A stretch of 36,946 nucleotides of DNA from Acidimicrobiales bacterium. Its GTDB lineage: Bacteria > Actinomycetota > Acidimicrobiia > Acidimicrobiales > Ilumatobacteraceae. The notes under the pieces were generated by a model that saw only the letters and a program-made list of their open reading frames with translations, was not told the DNA's origin and searched no databases. This document shows positions 7,343 through 16,807 of this stretch, piece after piece. The stretch spans positions 1 to 36,946 of the forward strand of contig JAURCL010000015.1 of assembly GCA_030828465.1 (NCBI GenBank), given 5' to 3'. Each line of letters begins with the position of its first letter. The stretch's first letter is position 1. The position numbers were made by a program, and so were the translations under genes.

Positions 7343-8208
7343 ACCCCTCCTCGGTGCACCTCTCCTACGAGGTCTTTCCCGCCCGCGAGCCGTCCACCGC
7401 CGCCCTCGACCACGTCATGACCTCCATGGCAGACCATCAGGCCGAACTCGTTTCGGTCACCTTCGGCGCAGGAGGAACTTCCAGCGCACGATCCCTCGAC
7501 ACGGTCCGCCGTGCCGCGGAGATCGCTCGCTGCCGGGTTGCCGCCCACCTCACCTGTGTCGGCCGAAGCCGAGCCGAAGTGCTCGCCACGGCCGAACGAC
7601 TGCTGGATGCCGGCGCATCCGGCCTCGTTCTATTACGCGGCGATCCTCCGGAGGGTATGAGTGCGCCGTATCGGGCACATCGGAATGGTTTCGCGAGCAC
7701 CTCCGAGTTTGTTGGAGCGATCCGAGATCGGGCCGACCAGCGCCACGAACCCGTAAAAATCGTGGTGAGCGGCTACCCCGAGGTGCACCCTTCCTCGCCG
7801 TCGCTCGCCCACGATCTCGATCTGTTGGCAGCGAAGGAGGCGGCGGGCGCGGACTCATTCACGACGCAGATGTGTTTCGATGCCGACACCGTTCTGCGTT
7901 ATCGGGACGCCGTTGAGCGTCGGGGAATCTCCCTCGAGATGTCAGTCGGCGTGATGCCGCTCATTCCCGCCGACCGAATTGCGCTGATGGCGAGAAGATG
8001 CGGGACTCGTATCCCCGATCACCTCCTCGAACAAACCACGGTGAGCACCGAGGCCCCCGAGGCCACAGCCACTGAGATCGCAGTTGACTTCATCGAGCGT
8101 CTCAGGCGGGAAGGGCTCAACCGGTTCCATCTGTACACCCTCAACCGTCGCGATCCGTCCGTCGCCATCGCGTCGCAGGTCTGTGAACCGGCGGAGCTAC
8201 TCACATGA
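7339..8208 (+). CDS. metF: 5,10-methylenetetrahydrofolate reductase
   Basis: MetF reduces 5,10-methylene-THF to 5-methyl-THF with FAD and NAD(P)H, supplying the methyl donor for MetH. The 289-residue product has the family blocks in order: [11 protein letters not shown] near the N-terminus (family SFEFFPPK type), [58 protein letters not shown] and the C-terminal [13 protein letters not shown]. The start ATG overlaps the stop of the ArsR-methyltransferase gene by 4 bp, and its own stop overlaps the metH start by 4 bp (ATGA at both joints), so the three genes are translationally coupled. Confidence 0.93.
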   Translation: MNPSSVHLSYEVFPAREPSTAALDHVMTSMADHQAELVSVTFGAGGTSSARSLDTVRRAAEIARCRVAAHLTCVGRSRAEVLATAERLLDAGASGLVLLRGDPPEGMSAPYRAHRNGFASTSEFVGAIRDRADQRHEPVKIVVSGYPEVHPSSPSLAHDLDLLAAKEAAGADSFTTQMCFDADTVLRYRDAVERRGISLEMSVGVMPLIPADRIALMARRCGTRIPDHLLEQTTVSTEAPEATATEIAVDFIERLRREGLNRFHLYTLNRRDPSVAIASQVCEPAELLT

Positions 8209-11200
8209 GCGCACCATCACTTCGCGAGGCTGCGGCCGAGCGCATCCTCGTGATCGATGGAGCGATGGGCACCGAGGTCCAGAGCCGCGGACTCGTTGAG
8301 GCGGACTTCCGAACCGGCGACCTCGTAGCGCATGAGGGCCAACTCGCCGGCAACAACGACCTGCTCTCGCTCACGCGACCGGACGTCGTCGCCGACATCC
8401 ACCGCTCCTATCTCAACGCCGGTGCCGACATCATCTGCACCAACACCTTCAGCTCCACCTCGGTCGCGCAGGCGGAGTACGGCCTCGCCCACCTCGTACG
8501 AGACCTCAACCTTGAGTCGGCGCGCATCGCGCGTCGCGTGGCCGACGAGATCACCACCGCCGATCGTCCGCGCTTCGTCGCCGGGGCGATCGGCCCGACC
8601 AATGTGACGCTGTCCATGTCCCCTCGGGTGGAGGATCCCGGCTATCGCGCCCTCGACTTCGCAGAGCTCACGGCGGCGTATAGCGAACAGATCGTCGCCC
8701 TCATCGATGGTGGGGTCGATCTCCTGCTCATCGAGACGGTCTTCGACACCCTCAACGCCAAGGCAGCGATCGTCGCGGCTCGCCGCGCGCGGCGAGCCGC
8801 GACGATCGCACCCGGGCTCATGATCTCGGGGACCATCACCGACCGGTCCGGACGCACCCTCTCTGGACAGACCGCACGGGCCTTCTGGCAGTCGGTGCGC
8901 CACGGCGACCCGGTGAGCATCGGATTGAACTGCGCCCTCGGCGGCGCCGAGATGCGGCCGCACATCGCCGATCTCGCTGCCGTCGCCGACACCCTGATCT
9001 GCGCCTATCCGAACGCAGGTCTGCCGAACGCCCTCGGCGGATACGACGAGGGCCCGGCAGAGACCGCCGGCATCCTCGGTGAGTTCGCCGGAAGCGGGCT
9101 GGTCAACATCGTGGGTGGATGCTGCGGCACGACGCCGGCCCACATCGCCGCGATCGCGGCTGCGGTGGCCGACCAGGCTCCTCGCGAGATACCTGAGCGT
9201 ACGAAACACCTCACTCTCTCGGGGCTCGAACCGCTTGAGTTGACCGACGAGATCCCCTTCGTGAATATCGGCGAGCGGACCAATGTGTTCGGATCCGCGA
9301 AGTTCCGTCGACTGATCAAGGACGGCGACCACTCCGCCGCGGTCGAGATCGCGCGACAGCAGGTGGAGGCGGGCGCCCAAGCAATCGACGTCAACATGGA
9401 CGAGGGCCTCATCGACTCGGTCGCCGAGATCACCACGTTCCTCCGACTCATCGCCGCCGAGCCCGACATCGCGCGCGTCCCCGTCGTCGTCGACTCATCG
9501 CGCTTCGAGGTGATCGAGGCCGGGCTCGCCTGTCTCCAGGGCAAATCGGTGGTGAACTCGATCTCCCTGAAGGCCGGCGAGGAGGAGTTCCTCTACCAGG
9601 CTCGAATCTGCCGCGATCATGGCGCCGCCGTGATCGTGATGGCCTTCGACGAGGACGGCCAAGCCGACACGGTCGAGCGGCGCGTGGAGATCTGCCGCCG
9701 GGCCCACCGCCTGCTCACCGAGGAGGTCGGGTTCGCCGAAGAAGACATCATCTTCGATCCGAACATCTTCGCCGTCGCGACCGGCATCGCCGAGCACGAC
9801 CGCTACGGGCTCGACTTCATCGAGGCAACCGCGGAGATCCTCCGCTTCGCCCCGCGGTCGAATGTGTCCGGCGGAGTATCGAACCTGTCGTTCTCCTTTC
9901 AGGGCAACAATGTGGTCCGCGAGGCGATGCACTCGGTCTTCCTGGTTCACGCGATCCGCGCCGGGATGCGACTCGCGATCGTCAACGCCGGTCAGCTCGC
10001 CCTCTACGACGACCTCGACCCGCACCTTCGCGAACTCTGCGAAGACGTCGTCCTCGCCCGACGACCCGACGCTGCTGAGCGTCTTCTCGAGGAGGCGATC
10101 TCGTTCCGGGACGCCGCGGTCGGAGAGGCTGAGTCGACGGCCGCCGAGTGGCGCGGGCTCCCGGTCGCCGCCCGTCTCGCCCACGCGCTCCGCCACGGGA
10201 TCGGCGAGCACATCGAGGTCGATGTCGAGGAGGCTCGCCTCGCCGCCTCCCATCCCGTCGACGTCATCGAGGGCCCACTGATGGACGGCATGAACGAAGT
10301 GGGCGATCTGTTCGGTGCCGGACGGATGTTCCTCCCCCAGGTCGTGAAATCCGCCCGCGTCATGAAGCAGGCCGTAGCGCACCTCACCCCGTACATCGAG
10401 GCAGCCCGGGTCGATGCCAACGAGGAGGACCGCTCGGTTGGCAGCGGCGCCCGCGTCCTGCTTGCCACGGTCGCCGGAGACGTCCACGACATCGGGAAGA
10501 ACATCGTCGGGGTGGTGCTCGGCTGCGCCGACCACGAGATCATCGACCTCGGCGTCATGGTCGACACCCAGACGATCCTCGACACCGCCTCGGAGCGCCA
10601 GGTCGACATCATTGGCCTCTCCGGGCTCATCACCCCGTCGCTCGATCAGATGGTGGGCGTCGCCCGGGAGATGGAGCGCCGAGGGATGGACACTCCCCTC
10701 CTCATCGGCGGAGCCACCACAAGCCGTCTGCACACCGCGCTACGCATCGCGCCGGCGTACACCGGAGGCCCCGTCGTGCACGTCGCCGACGCCAGTCGCG
10801 CATCCGGGGTGATCAGCGCGCTCGCGAACCCCGAACGACGAGTCGCCTTCCTCGCCGAACTCGAAGCCGACTACCAGCGGGTGACCGATCGTTACGCCCA
10901 AGCCGAAACCGAGCGGCGCCGCCTCGACCTCGACTCGGCGAGAGCCAATGCCGCCCGACTCCACTTTGACGCCGAGACGGTCACTGCCCCCACGTTCACC
11001 GGTCATCGAACGGTCCGAGCCGATGTCGCCACGCTGCGCGCCTACATCGACTGGTCTCCCTTCCTCACCACCTGGGGTGTTCGCGGCAGGTACCCGGACG
11101 TGATGGACGACCCAGAGCTCGGCGAAACCGCTCGGTCGCTCATGGCCGACGCCGAGGCGATGCTCGACCGAATCATCAGCGAGTCGTGGTTCTCCCCCGT

Positions 11201-11900
11201 GGCGGAGGTCGGCTTCTGGCCCGCCCGCTCAACGGGGGACGACATCGAGGTACTCGCCGACGACGGTGCCGTGCTCGAGGTCCTGCACGGTCTCCGTCAG
11301 CAACTCGAGAAGTCGCCGACCTCTCACCGGCCGAACCTGTGCATCTCAGACTTCATCGCGCCCGCGGAAGAGGGAGTCATCGACCACATCGGCGCGTTCG
11401 TCGTGACGGTCGGACCGGAGGAGAACGACATCGCCGACCGCTTCGCCGCCGAAGGCGATGACTACTCCTCGATCATGGTGAAGGCGCTCGCCGACCGGCT
11501 CGCCGAGGCCTGGGCGGAGTACCTGCACCTCCTCGTGCGCCGCGACCTCTGGGGATACGCACCCGACGAGTGCCTCACCACCGATGAATTGATCTCGGAG
11601 GCCTACCGAGGCATCCGGCCGGCCCCGGGCTATCCCGCGCAGCCCGATCACTCCGAGAAGGAGATGATCATGCGGCTCCTCGACGCTGAGCGAACGGTCG
11701 GTGTGAGCCTCACCGAGTCGTGGGCGATGTGGCCGGGGTCGACCGTCTCGGGGCTCTTCCTCGCTCATCCCGATGCCGTCTACTTCGGCGTCGGTCGCGT
11801 CACCCGGGAGCAGGTCGAGGACTACAGCGTGCGCAAGGGCCTGACGCTCATCGACACCGAGCGGATCCTCGCCCCGGTGCTCGCCTACGAACCCGAGTAG
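8205..11900 (+). CDS. metH: Cobalamin-dependent methionine synthase
   Basis: MetH transfers the methyl group of 5-methyl-THF to homocysteine through cobalamin. The 1231-residue protein has all four modules of the E. coli type. The homocysteine domain (1 to about 325) has zinc ligands Cys243 (LNCALGG) and Cys306-Cys307 ([10 protein letters not shown]). The pterin domain (about 350-615) opens with [13 protein letters not shown]. The cobalamin cap and Rossmann domain has DVHDIGKN, with His761 as lower cobalt ligand, and [10 protein letters not shown]. The C-terminal reactivation domain has [12 protein letters not shown] and [13 protein letters not shown]. The presence of the reactivation domain implies SAM- and flavodoxin-type repair. 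It is the last gene of its operon, ending 6 bp from the convergent panB. Confidence 0.97.
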   Translation: MSAPSLREAAAERILVIDGAMGTEVQSRGLVEADFRTGDLVAHEGQLAGNNDLLSLTRPDVVADIHRSYLNAGADIICTNTFSSTSVAQAEYGLAHLVRDLNLESARIARRVADEITTADRPRFVAGAIGPTNVTLSMSPRVEDPGYRALDFAELTAAYSEQIVALIDGGVDLLLIETVFDTLNAKAAIVAARRARRAATIAPGLMISGTITDRSGRTLSGQTARAFWQSVRHGDPVSIGLNCALGGAEMRPHIADLAAVADTLICAYPNAGLPNALGGYDEGPAETAGILGEFAGSGLVNIVGGCCGTTPAHIAAIAAAVADQAPREIPERTKHLTLSGLEPLELTDEIPFVNIGERTNVFGSAKFRRLIKDGDHSAAVEIARQQVEAGAQAIDVNMDEGLIDSVAEITTFLRLIAAEPDIARVPVVVDSSRFEVIEAGLACLQGKSVVNSISLKAGEEEFLYQARICRDHGAAVIVMAFDEDGQADTVERRVEICRRAHRLLTEEVGFAEEDIIFDPNIFAVATGIAEHDRYGLDFIEATAEILRFAPRSNVSGGVSNLSFSFQGNNVVREAMHSVFLVHAIRAGMRLAIVNAGQLALYDDLDPHLRELCEDVVLARRPDAAERLLEEAISFRDAAVGEAESTAAEWRGLPVAARLAHALRHGIGEHIEVDVEEARLAASHPVDVIEGPLMDGMNEVGDLFGAGRMFLPQVVKSARVMKQAVAHLTPYIEAARVDANEEDRSVGSGARVLLATVAGDVHDIGKNIVGVVLGCADHEIIDLGVMVDTQTILDTASERQVDIIGLSGLITPSLDQMVGVAREMERRGMDTPLLIGGATTSRLHTALRIAPAYTGGPVVHVADASRASGVISALANPERRVAFLAELEADYQRVTDRYAQAETERRRLDLDSARANAARLHFDAETVTAPTFTGHRTVRADVATLRAYIDWSPFLTTWGVRGRYPDVMDDPELGETARSLMADAEAMLDRIISESWFSPVAEVGFWPARSTGDDIEVLADDGAVLEVLHGLRQQLEKSPTSHRPNLCISDFIAPAEEGVIDHIGAFVVTVGPEENDIADRFAAEGDDYSSIMVKALADRLAEAWAEYLHLLVRRDLWGYAPDECLTTDELISEAYRGIRPAPGYPAQPDHSEKEMIMRLLDAERTVGVSLTESWAMWPGSTVSGLFLAHPDAVYFGVGRVTREQVEDYSVRKGLTLIDTERILAPVLAYEPE

Positions 11901-11906
11901 GGCCGC

Positions 11907-12773
11907 TCAGGCCTCGTACTCGTGCTCAGCGCTCGGATAGCGACCCGCCTCGACGTCCTCACGGAAGGCGACCGCCGCCTCGTGCAGGGTGCCGGCGAGA
12001 TCGGCGTAGCGCTTCACGAACCGAGGGATGCGTCCCGTCGTCAGTCCGGCCCAATCGCTCCACACCATCAACTGACCGTCGCAGCCCGGTCCGGCGCCGA
12101 CGCTGATGGTCGGAATCGAGAGCTCTGCTGTCACCTCGGCCGCCACGGAGGAGGGCACCATCTCGAGAACCAGGGCGAACGCTCCCGCCTCCTCGACAGC
12201 ACGCGCATCAGCGAGCAGGTCAGACGCGGCCTCACCGCGACCCTGGATGAGATGACCACCGAGGCCGTGCTCGCTCTGCGGGGTGAACCCGACGTGACCC
12301 ATGACCGGGATGCCCGAGGTGACGATCCGACGGATTTGCTCGGCGCTGCGCCGGCCTCCCTCGAGCTTCACCGCGTGAGCGGAGGTCTCCTTCATGAACC
12401 TCATCGCGGTTCGTAGCGCCTCCTCCGGTCCGTTCTCGTAGGAACCGAAGGGCAGATCGGCAACCACCAAGGCACGGCGAGCCGCTCGCGCGACCGCTCG
12501 GGTCAGCGGGATGAGCTCATCGACGGTGACCGGAAGCGTCGTGTCGTAGCCGAACACGATGTTGCCCGCGGAGTCCCCGACGAGAAGGAAGTCGATACCG
12601 GCCCGGTCGAAGATCCCGGCCGTGAGGAAGTCGTAGCTGGTCAGCCCGGTAATCCGGATTCCCTGCTCCTTGGCCCGAGCGAAGTGCCTGACCCGGACTC
12701 GTTTTTGCCCGTCCTCGGAGCCCGTCGCGCCGCCGTAGGCGGGGATCTCCCCCATGGCCTCGTCGCCCGTCAT
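11907..12773 (-). CDS. panB: 3-methyl-2-oxobutanoate hydroxymethyltransferase (ketopantoate synthesis)
   Basis: PanB makes ketopantoate from alpha-ketoisovalerate and 5,10-methylene-THF, the first committed step of pantothenate and CoA synthesis. Family motifs in the 288-residue product are ITGLTSYDFLTAGIFD, LLVGDSAGNIVFGYDTTLPVT (metal-binding Asp), ADLPFGSY, AVKLEGG, PVMGHVGFTPQSEHGLGGH, and the catalytic Glu in LEMVPSSVAAEV. ATG at 12773 is favoured because TAGCGT lies 6 nt upstream, which suggests a leaderless mRNA; a second ATG at 12755 is possible. It shares its one-carbon donor with metF next door, but it lies on the other strand and is convergent with metH. Confidence 0.95.
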   Translation of the reverse strand: MTGDEAMGEIPAYGGATGSEDGQKRVRVRHFARAKEQGIRITGLTSYDFLTAGIFDRAGIDFLLVGDSAGNIVFGYDTTLPVTVDELIPLTRAVARAARRALVVADLPFGSYENGPEEALRTAMRFMKETSAHAVKLEGGRRSAEQIRRIVTSGIPVMGHVGFTPQSEHGLGGHLIQGRGEAASDLLADARAVEEAGAFALVLEMVPSSVAAEVTAELSIPTISVGAGPGCDGQLMVWSDWAGLTTGRIPRFVKRYADLAGTLHEAAVAFREDVEAGRYPSAEHEYEA

Positions 12774-12779
12774 GACGAC

Positions 12780-12785
12780 ACGCTA
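12780..12785 (-). promoter_or_regulatory. -10 box (TANNNT) of panB
   Basis: TAGCGT on the minus strand, 6 nt before the panB ATG. It leaves no room for a leader, so the transcript is predicted to be leaderless. Confidence 0.45.
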
Positions 12786-12880
12786 TTGGGAGGGGGCCAC
12801 ATCGGCGACGGGCGACCAGAACCTTCACGTTCGCACGAGGTCCTTGCGCTGCGCGCTGGGGCCGACAAATATGTCCGTAC

Positions 12881-13357
12881 ATGAACGTCCTACCGGATCA
12901 ACTCCCCTTCTGGATCGCCGGTCCCCTCCTCGGGCTCCTGGTGGTCGGCCTCTTCGTGGTCGCCAACCAGCCCCTTGGAGCATCCGGCGCCTATCTGCAG
13001 ACGATGAAGGCAGCGAAAGGCGACACCGACACCGTGAGTTGGCGGGTCTGGTACTTCGGCGGCATCTTCGTCGGGGGCGCCTTAGCCACCATCCTCGGTC
13101 CCGGTATCGAGATCCGCCGCGGGTACGACGCGATGTCGAACGCTGGTTGGTCACCGATCTTCATCGCGATCGTCGTCCTCGCCGGAGCGATCGTCATGGG
13201 CTACGGAGCCCGCATGGCCGGCGGCTGCACCTCTGGACACGGCATCTGCGGAACCGCCCAACGCTCACCCGCGTCGTGGGCGTCCACCGCGACCTTCATG
13301 GCGACAGCCGTCGTCGTGACCGGAATTCTCACCCTTCTCACGGGGGGTGACCTCTGA
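12881..13357 (+). CDS. YeeE/YedE-family transporter half, first subunit
   Basis: This 158-residue membrane protein has about four hydrophobic segments (near 10-28, 58-75, 90-112 and 132-152) and the family signature GARMAGGCTSGHGICG with two conserved Cys residues. YeeE/YedE proteins move sulfur compounds; TsuA, the best-known member, imports thiosulfate using conserved Cys. The full-length proteins contain two such repeats. Here the repeats are separate genes of identical length, as in the two-gene PmpA/PmpB-type pairs. The ATG is 8-13 nt behind an AT-rich patch in GC-rich DNA (near 12867-12874) and has no Shine-Dalgarno, so it may be leaderless. The substrate is not determined by sequence; thiosulfate or another sulfur species is likely. 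Confidence 0.8.
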   Translation: MNVLPDQLPFWIAGPLLGLLVVGLFVVANQPLGASGAYLQTMKAAKGDTDTVSWRVWYFGGIFVGGALATILGPGIEIRRGYDAMSNAGWSPIFIAIVVLAGAIVMGYGARMAGGCTSGHGICGTAQRSPASWASTATFMATAVVVTGILTLLTGGDL

Positions 13358-13833
13358 TGGGAAACCGAATGAACCTCGTCGGCGGCCTCTTCGGGGCCGG
13401 ATTCGGCTTCGTGCTTGCCGCAGCCCGGCTCCATGAGTACGACACCATCCACGAGACCCTCAAGTTCGAGAGCCCGTACGTGTTCGGCCTGATGGGTTTC
13501 GCCATCGGCATCTCGTTGCCGCTCCTGTGGATCCTCGAGCGTCGACAGGTTGAGACCGTCTACGGCGGCCGCCTGACCCTCTCTCGCTCGCGCATCGAGC
13601 GCCACCACATCGTCGGTGGCGCCCTCTTCGGAGCGGGCTGGTCGATAGCGGGAACCTGCCCGGCACCGGCACTCGCCATGCTCTCATCGGGCGCCACCTA
13701 CGGCGCGGTCGCCGTGGTCGGGCTGTTCATCGGACTTTGGCTGCGGGATCGCCAGGTAGCGGCAGGAGCCACAACGCCGTCGATCGGTGACGGAGAGCAC
13801 CGAGATCTGCGGACCACACCGCTCGGCTCCTAG
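13357..13833 (+). CDS. YeeE/YedE-family transporter half, second subunit
   Basis: This is the second 158-residue half-transporter. Its motif GWSIAGTCPAPALAML carries the conserved Cys of the C-terminal YeeE repeat, and the hydrophobic segments lie at about 5-20, 40-60, 85-105 and 112-130. A soluble tail of about 25 residues follows. The ATG overlaps the stop of the first subunit by one base (TGATG), with GGGGGG just upstream as a ribosome site, so the two are made together and most likely form one channel. It ends 7 bp from a convergent Gfo/Idh gene. Confidence 0.8.
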   Translation: MGNRMNLVGGLFGAGFGFVLAAARLHEYDTIHETLKFESPYVFGLMGFAIGISLPLLWILERRQVETVYGGRLTLSRSRIERHHIVGGALFGAGWSIAGTCPAPALAMLSSGATYGAVAVVGLFIGLWLRDRQVAAGATTPSIGDGEHRDLRTTPLGS

Positions 13834-13840
13834 GCCGCGC

Positions 13841-14863
13841 TCAGCGCTCGTAGAGCGCCGGTCGCTCCGCGCGGGGGATCTCGACCCGCTCACCACGCGA
13901 TACGGCTTCGACGAGGGCCCCAGCCACCACATTGGCCATCAACCCGTCCCAGGCCGACGGGCCGGTGGCCCCTCCCGCCGAAGCTGCAGCGACCCAGGCC
14001 GTCAACTCGGTGAGATAAGCCGCGGAGAAATGCTCGGGCCAGTTCGCCGAGACCTTCGCCACTCGGGCGCCCGACGACCACATATCGACCGCCGAACCTT
14101 CGCTTGTTCGCGCCGTGCCCTCCGAACCGATCACCTCGGCGACCACCCGATACCCATAAGCCGACGACACGTTCACGTCGAGGAGCGCCACCGCTCCTCC
14201 TGCAAGGTCGAGGCGCGCGGACACAAACCTCACCGCACCCGCATCGACCTCGGGCGATCCGGCCGCGAAGGGAACCGCACTCGCTGACACCGACTCCACC
14301 TCCGCCCCCGAGAGAAGGCGGGCCGAATGGATGTCATGGATCATCGACTGGGTGATCACCCGTTCCGCCGACACCCCCGGAGCCCACGGAGCCGGATTGA
14401 CGTGCGTGGAGCGCACAGCGACCACCTCTCCAAGCGCCCCAGAGAGCCGGAGGGCTGCCAGCGAGGCGTGCCCCTCGTCGAACTCGCGCATGAACCCCAC
14501 CTGGACCAGCCGGCCTCCGCTCGCGACCTCGGCATCGACTACCGATCGAGCATCGGTGACCGTGGTGGCGAGCGGCTTCTCGCACAGGCACGGCTTGCCC
14601 GCTTGGACCGCCGCGACCGCGAATCCCGCGTGTGAATCATCCGGGGATGCAATGACGACAGCGTCGACGCCGGGAGTGGCGATGAGTCCCATCGGGTCAT
14701 CGAACTCGTCGGCTCCCACCGCCTCGGCCACCGCGCGGCGGCGACCAGCATCAGGATCACTCACCGCGACCACCCTCGCCGACCCGATCCGCTCGCTCAG
14801 CAAACGGGCGTGCACCTCGCCCATCATTCCGGTGCCAATCACACCGACCCGAAGAGCGCTCAT
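13841..14863 (-). CDS. Gfo/Idh/MocA-family oxidoreductase (inositol dehydrogenase-like)
   Basis: This 340-residue NAD(P)-dependent oxidoreductase has the N-terminal Rossmann loop GVIGTGMMG at 7-15, the Gfo/Idh signature CEKPLA near 95-100, and a C-terminal substrate domain with SMIHDIHSARLL, where His in the D-x3-H type motif is normally catalytic. The layout resembles myo-inositol 2-dehydrogenase and related sugar or polyol dehydrogenases; the substrate cannot be fixed from sequence. It overlaps the upstream methyltransferase gene by 4 bp (ATGA), so the two are co-translated. Confidence 0.83.
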   Translation of the reverse strand: MSALRVGVIGTGMMGEVHARLLSERIGSARVVAVSDPDAGRRRAVAEAVGADEFDDPMGLIATPGVDAVVIASPDDSHAGFAVAAVQAGKPCLCEKPLATTVTDARSVVDAEVASGGRLVQVGFMREFDEGHASLAALRLSGALGEVVAVRSTHVNPAPWAPGVSAERVITQSMIHDIHSARLLSGAEVESVSASAVPFAAGSPEVDAGAVRFVSARLDLAGGAVALLDVNVSSAYGYRVVAEVIGSEGTARTSEGSAVDMWSSGARVAKVSANWPEHFSAAYLTELTAWVAAASAGGATGPSAWDGLMANVVAGALVEAVSRGERVEIPRAERPALYER

Positions 14864-15465
14864 GCGCGCCTGCCGACAACCACCGTGTCGAGCGCGACCG
14901 CCGCGGAGCCATCCGCCGCGATGACCGGCCGCTCAGCCACCTCCGCCCTATCGATGGCCAATCCCATCGGTTCCAGTGCCGCGAGAACACCGGGGACCGT
15001 GGTCAACACCTCCGCCATCTGGGGTCCACCGGTGCCGCGCTCCAGGTTCTCGACGTCATGACCCACCACGACGAGCCGGCCGCCCGGCGCCACCGCGCGA
15101 GCGGCGCCCTCGATGATCAGCGGCAGTTCAGCCGCCCCAAGGTGCAGATACACGATCAACACCAGGTCATAACCCTCCGACGTCGGGACATAACTCGTGA
15201 GGTCCGCCACCTCGGTCTCCAGTCGAACGTCCCGTGCCTCGGCGGCCCGAAGCGCCTTGTCGAGGCCAACCGATGAGAAGTCGACCGCGGTGACCTCCCA
15301 GCCGCGCTCAGCGAGCCAGAGCGCATTGCGACCCTCGCCGGCGGCGAGATCGAGCGCCCTCCCCGGCGCGAGCGGAGAGCAGATCGCCTCGACGAACACG
15401 TTCGGTCCCGCCGACCACACGAGATCGGTTCCGGCGTATCTCTCATTCCAACCGGCGGCATCCAT
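14860..15465 (-). CDS. Class I SAM-dependent methyltransferase (TehB/TPMT-like)
   Basis: This 201-residue single-domain methyltransferase starts with the WNERYAGTDLVWSAGPNVFV pattern common to TehB/thiopurine-methyltransferase-like proteins. The SAM loop LDLAAGEGRNALWLAERGW and the acidic VTAVDFS strand end follow. The substrate is unknown; relatives act on small thiols, tellurite or other xenobiotics. ATG at 15465 is preferred because GAGGAG sits 5 nt upstream; an in-frame GTG at 15471 would overlap that site. TACCGT at 15516-15521 could be its -10 box, giving a leadered mRNA. It is the first gene of a two-gene operon with the Gfo/Idh dehydrogenase. Confidence 0.8.
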   Translation of the reverse strand: MDAAGWNERYAGTDLVWSAGPNVFVEAICSPLAPGRALDLAAGEGRNALWLAERGWEVTAVDFSSVGLDKALRAAEARDVRLETEVADLTSYVPTSEGYDLVLIVYLHLGAAELPLIIEGAARAVAPGGRLVVVGHDVENLERGTGGPQMAEVLTTVPGVLAALEPMGLAIDRAEVAERPVIAADGSAAVALDTVVVGRRA

Positions 15466-15546
15466 ACCCACTCCTCAGCGACCCAGCCGCACCCGCGACC
15501 CCCTCGACACCGCCGACGGTAGTGGCGAACCTCGACACGCGCGGAC

Positions 15547-16779
15547 TCAGGCGTGACCGGTGACCGCTGAAACCGGATCCGGAGGCTCCGCCGCCACCGA
15601 GGGGCCGCGACGAGCCCGCCACTCAGGTCCAGCGAGCACCAGGGCAGCCACGACCAGGATCGTCATGAGCACGGCGCAGACGAGATAGGCGACGAGGCGA
15701 CCATGGAACTCGTAGAGCCAACCGGCAAGCACCGCCACAACTCCCGCGGTGAGCGTCTGGAAGCCACCGAGAAGACCCTGCGCGCTTGCGTGCCGCGAAT
15801 CGGGCGTCACCATGCCCACGGCGACCCCGGTGCTCGAGACGGTGAGACCGTCGCTCACGGCGTGGAACATGCAGACCACGAAGATCAACACGGCTGTCGG
15901 CATGACTCCGTAGAGCGCCATGAACACCGCGCCGAGCAGAAGGCCAAGCGGACCGAGCCGGAACGGGCCAACCCGCTGAGCGAGTCGGCCGCCGAACTCC
16001 CCGAGGAAGATCAGCGGCAGAGCAAACAAGGTGATACCGAGGTTCGCCAGCCACTCGCTCGCACCGAGGTCGTCGAGCACCACCGCCCACAGCGCGTCGA
16101 AGGTCCCGATCATCATGAACAGCGCGCCGCCCATGCACATGGCTCCCACCAGCGGTCGAATCGAAAGCAGATCGAGCGCGAGACGCGACTCACGACCGCT
16201 CGGCACTGACTCATCGACCCGCACTCGAGCAACCAGGGGCAGACAGGCCAAACTCGCGACCGAGATCACGATGAACGGCGCCTCGATCCCGAGCGGGCCG
16301 ACGAGCAGGGCCGAGACCGCCGGTCCCGCGGCGAAACCGGCGACGTCAGCGGCCAGCAATAGCCCAAGATTGTCCCCGAGTCGGTGCGGGTCGCCAAGAA
16401 TGACGATTCGCCGTATCGCCGGCATGGTCATGCCGAGACCGATTCCCGAGATGAATCGCCCGGCGAGCAGCACCGACAGCGTCGACCCGAATCCGAGCAG
16501 GAGCAGTCCGACGACGTTGACGACAAGACCGAGGAACACGAGCCGTCTCGCGTGTCCTCGATCGGCGATCGGCGCGAGGAGTATCTGGCTGAGGAACGAC
16601 GAGCCGAACCCGATCCCGACGATGAGCCCGAGACGGCTCTCGCTGATCCCGTACTCGAACCGGAAGTCGTCGAGCACGGTGAACATCACCCCGTAGCCCG
16701 AAGCCATAATCGCCGTGAGAAGACCGAAGGTGAGCACCCGGGCCCGGGTCATCACCGGGGCAGGGGCTGCGAGGGTCAC
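15547..16779 (-). CDS. Major facilitator superfamily transporter
   Basis: This 410-residue protein has about 12 hydrophobic segments. The motif A-like loop APIADRGHARRLVF lies between TM2 and TM3, and GRFISGIGLGMTMPAIRRIV in TM4-5 is typical of drug/proton antiporter-type MFS proteins. It probably exports a small molecule across the cytoplasmic membrane; the substrate is not predictable. The GTG start at 16779 is preceded by TAGTCT and 6 nt, so it may be leaderless. It ends in a Pro/Ala-rich cytoplasmic tail. Confidence 0.85.
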   Translation of the reverse strand: MTLAAPAPVMTRARVLTFGLLTAIMASGYGVMFTVLDDFRFEYGISESRLGLIVGIGFGSSFLSQILLAPIADRGHARRLVFLGLVVNVVGLLLLGFGSTLSVLLAGRFISGIGLGMTMPAIRRIVILGDPHRLGDNLGLLLAADVAGFAAGPAVSALLVGPLGIEAPFIVISVASLACLPLVARVRVDESVPSGRESRLALDLLSIRPLVGAMCMGGALFMMIGTFDALWAVVLDDLGASEWLANLGITLFALPLIFLGEFGGRLAQRVGPFRLGPLGLLLGAVFMALYGVMPTAVLIFVVCMFHAVSDGLTVSSTGVAVGMVTPDSRHASAQGLLGGFQTLTAGVVAVLAGWLYEFHGRLVAYLVCAVLMTILVVAALVLAGPEWRARRGPSVAAEPPDPVSAVTGHA

Positions 16780-16785
16780 CTGCGG

Positions 16786-16791
16786 AGACTA
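16786..16791 (-). promoter_or_regulatory. -10 box (TANNNT) of the MFS gene
   Basis: TAGTCT on the minus strand, 6 nt before GTG at 16779. It is placed for a leaderless transcript. Confidence 0.45.
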
Positions 16792-16807
16792 ACGGTCGAG
16801 GTCCGGC

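Noticed and set aside
8776-8812. CGCGGCTCGCCGCG-like self-complementary stretch inside metH
   Set aside because: It encodes an Ala/Arg-rich part of the protein in frame. GC-rich coding DNA often folds like this, and there is no sign of a separate element.
8217-10733. Two long minus-strand open frames opposite metH
   Set aside because: They lie wholly inside metH, show no domain pattern, and arise from the third-position GC bias.
11893-11912. Bidirectional terminator between metH and panB
   Set aside because: Only a 4-bp GGCC/GGCC pairing is visible across the stops, with no T-run on either strand.
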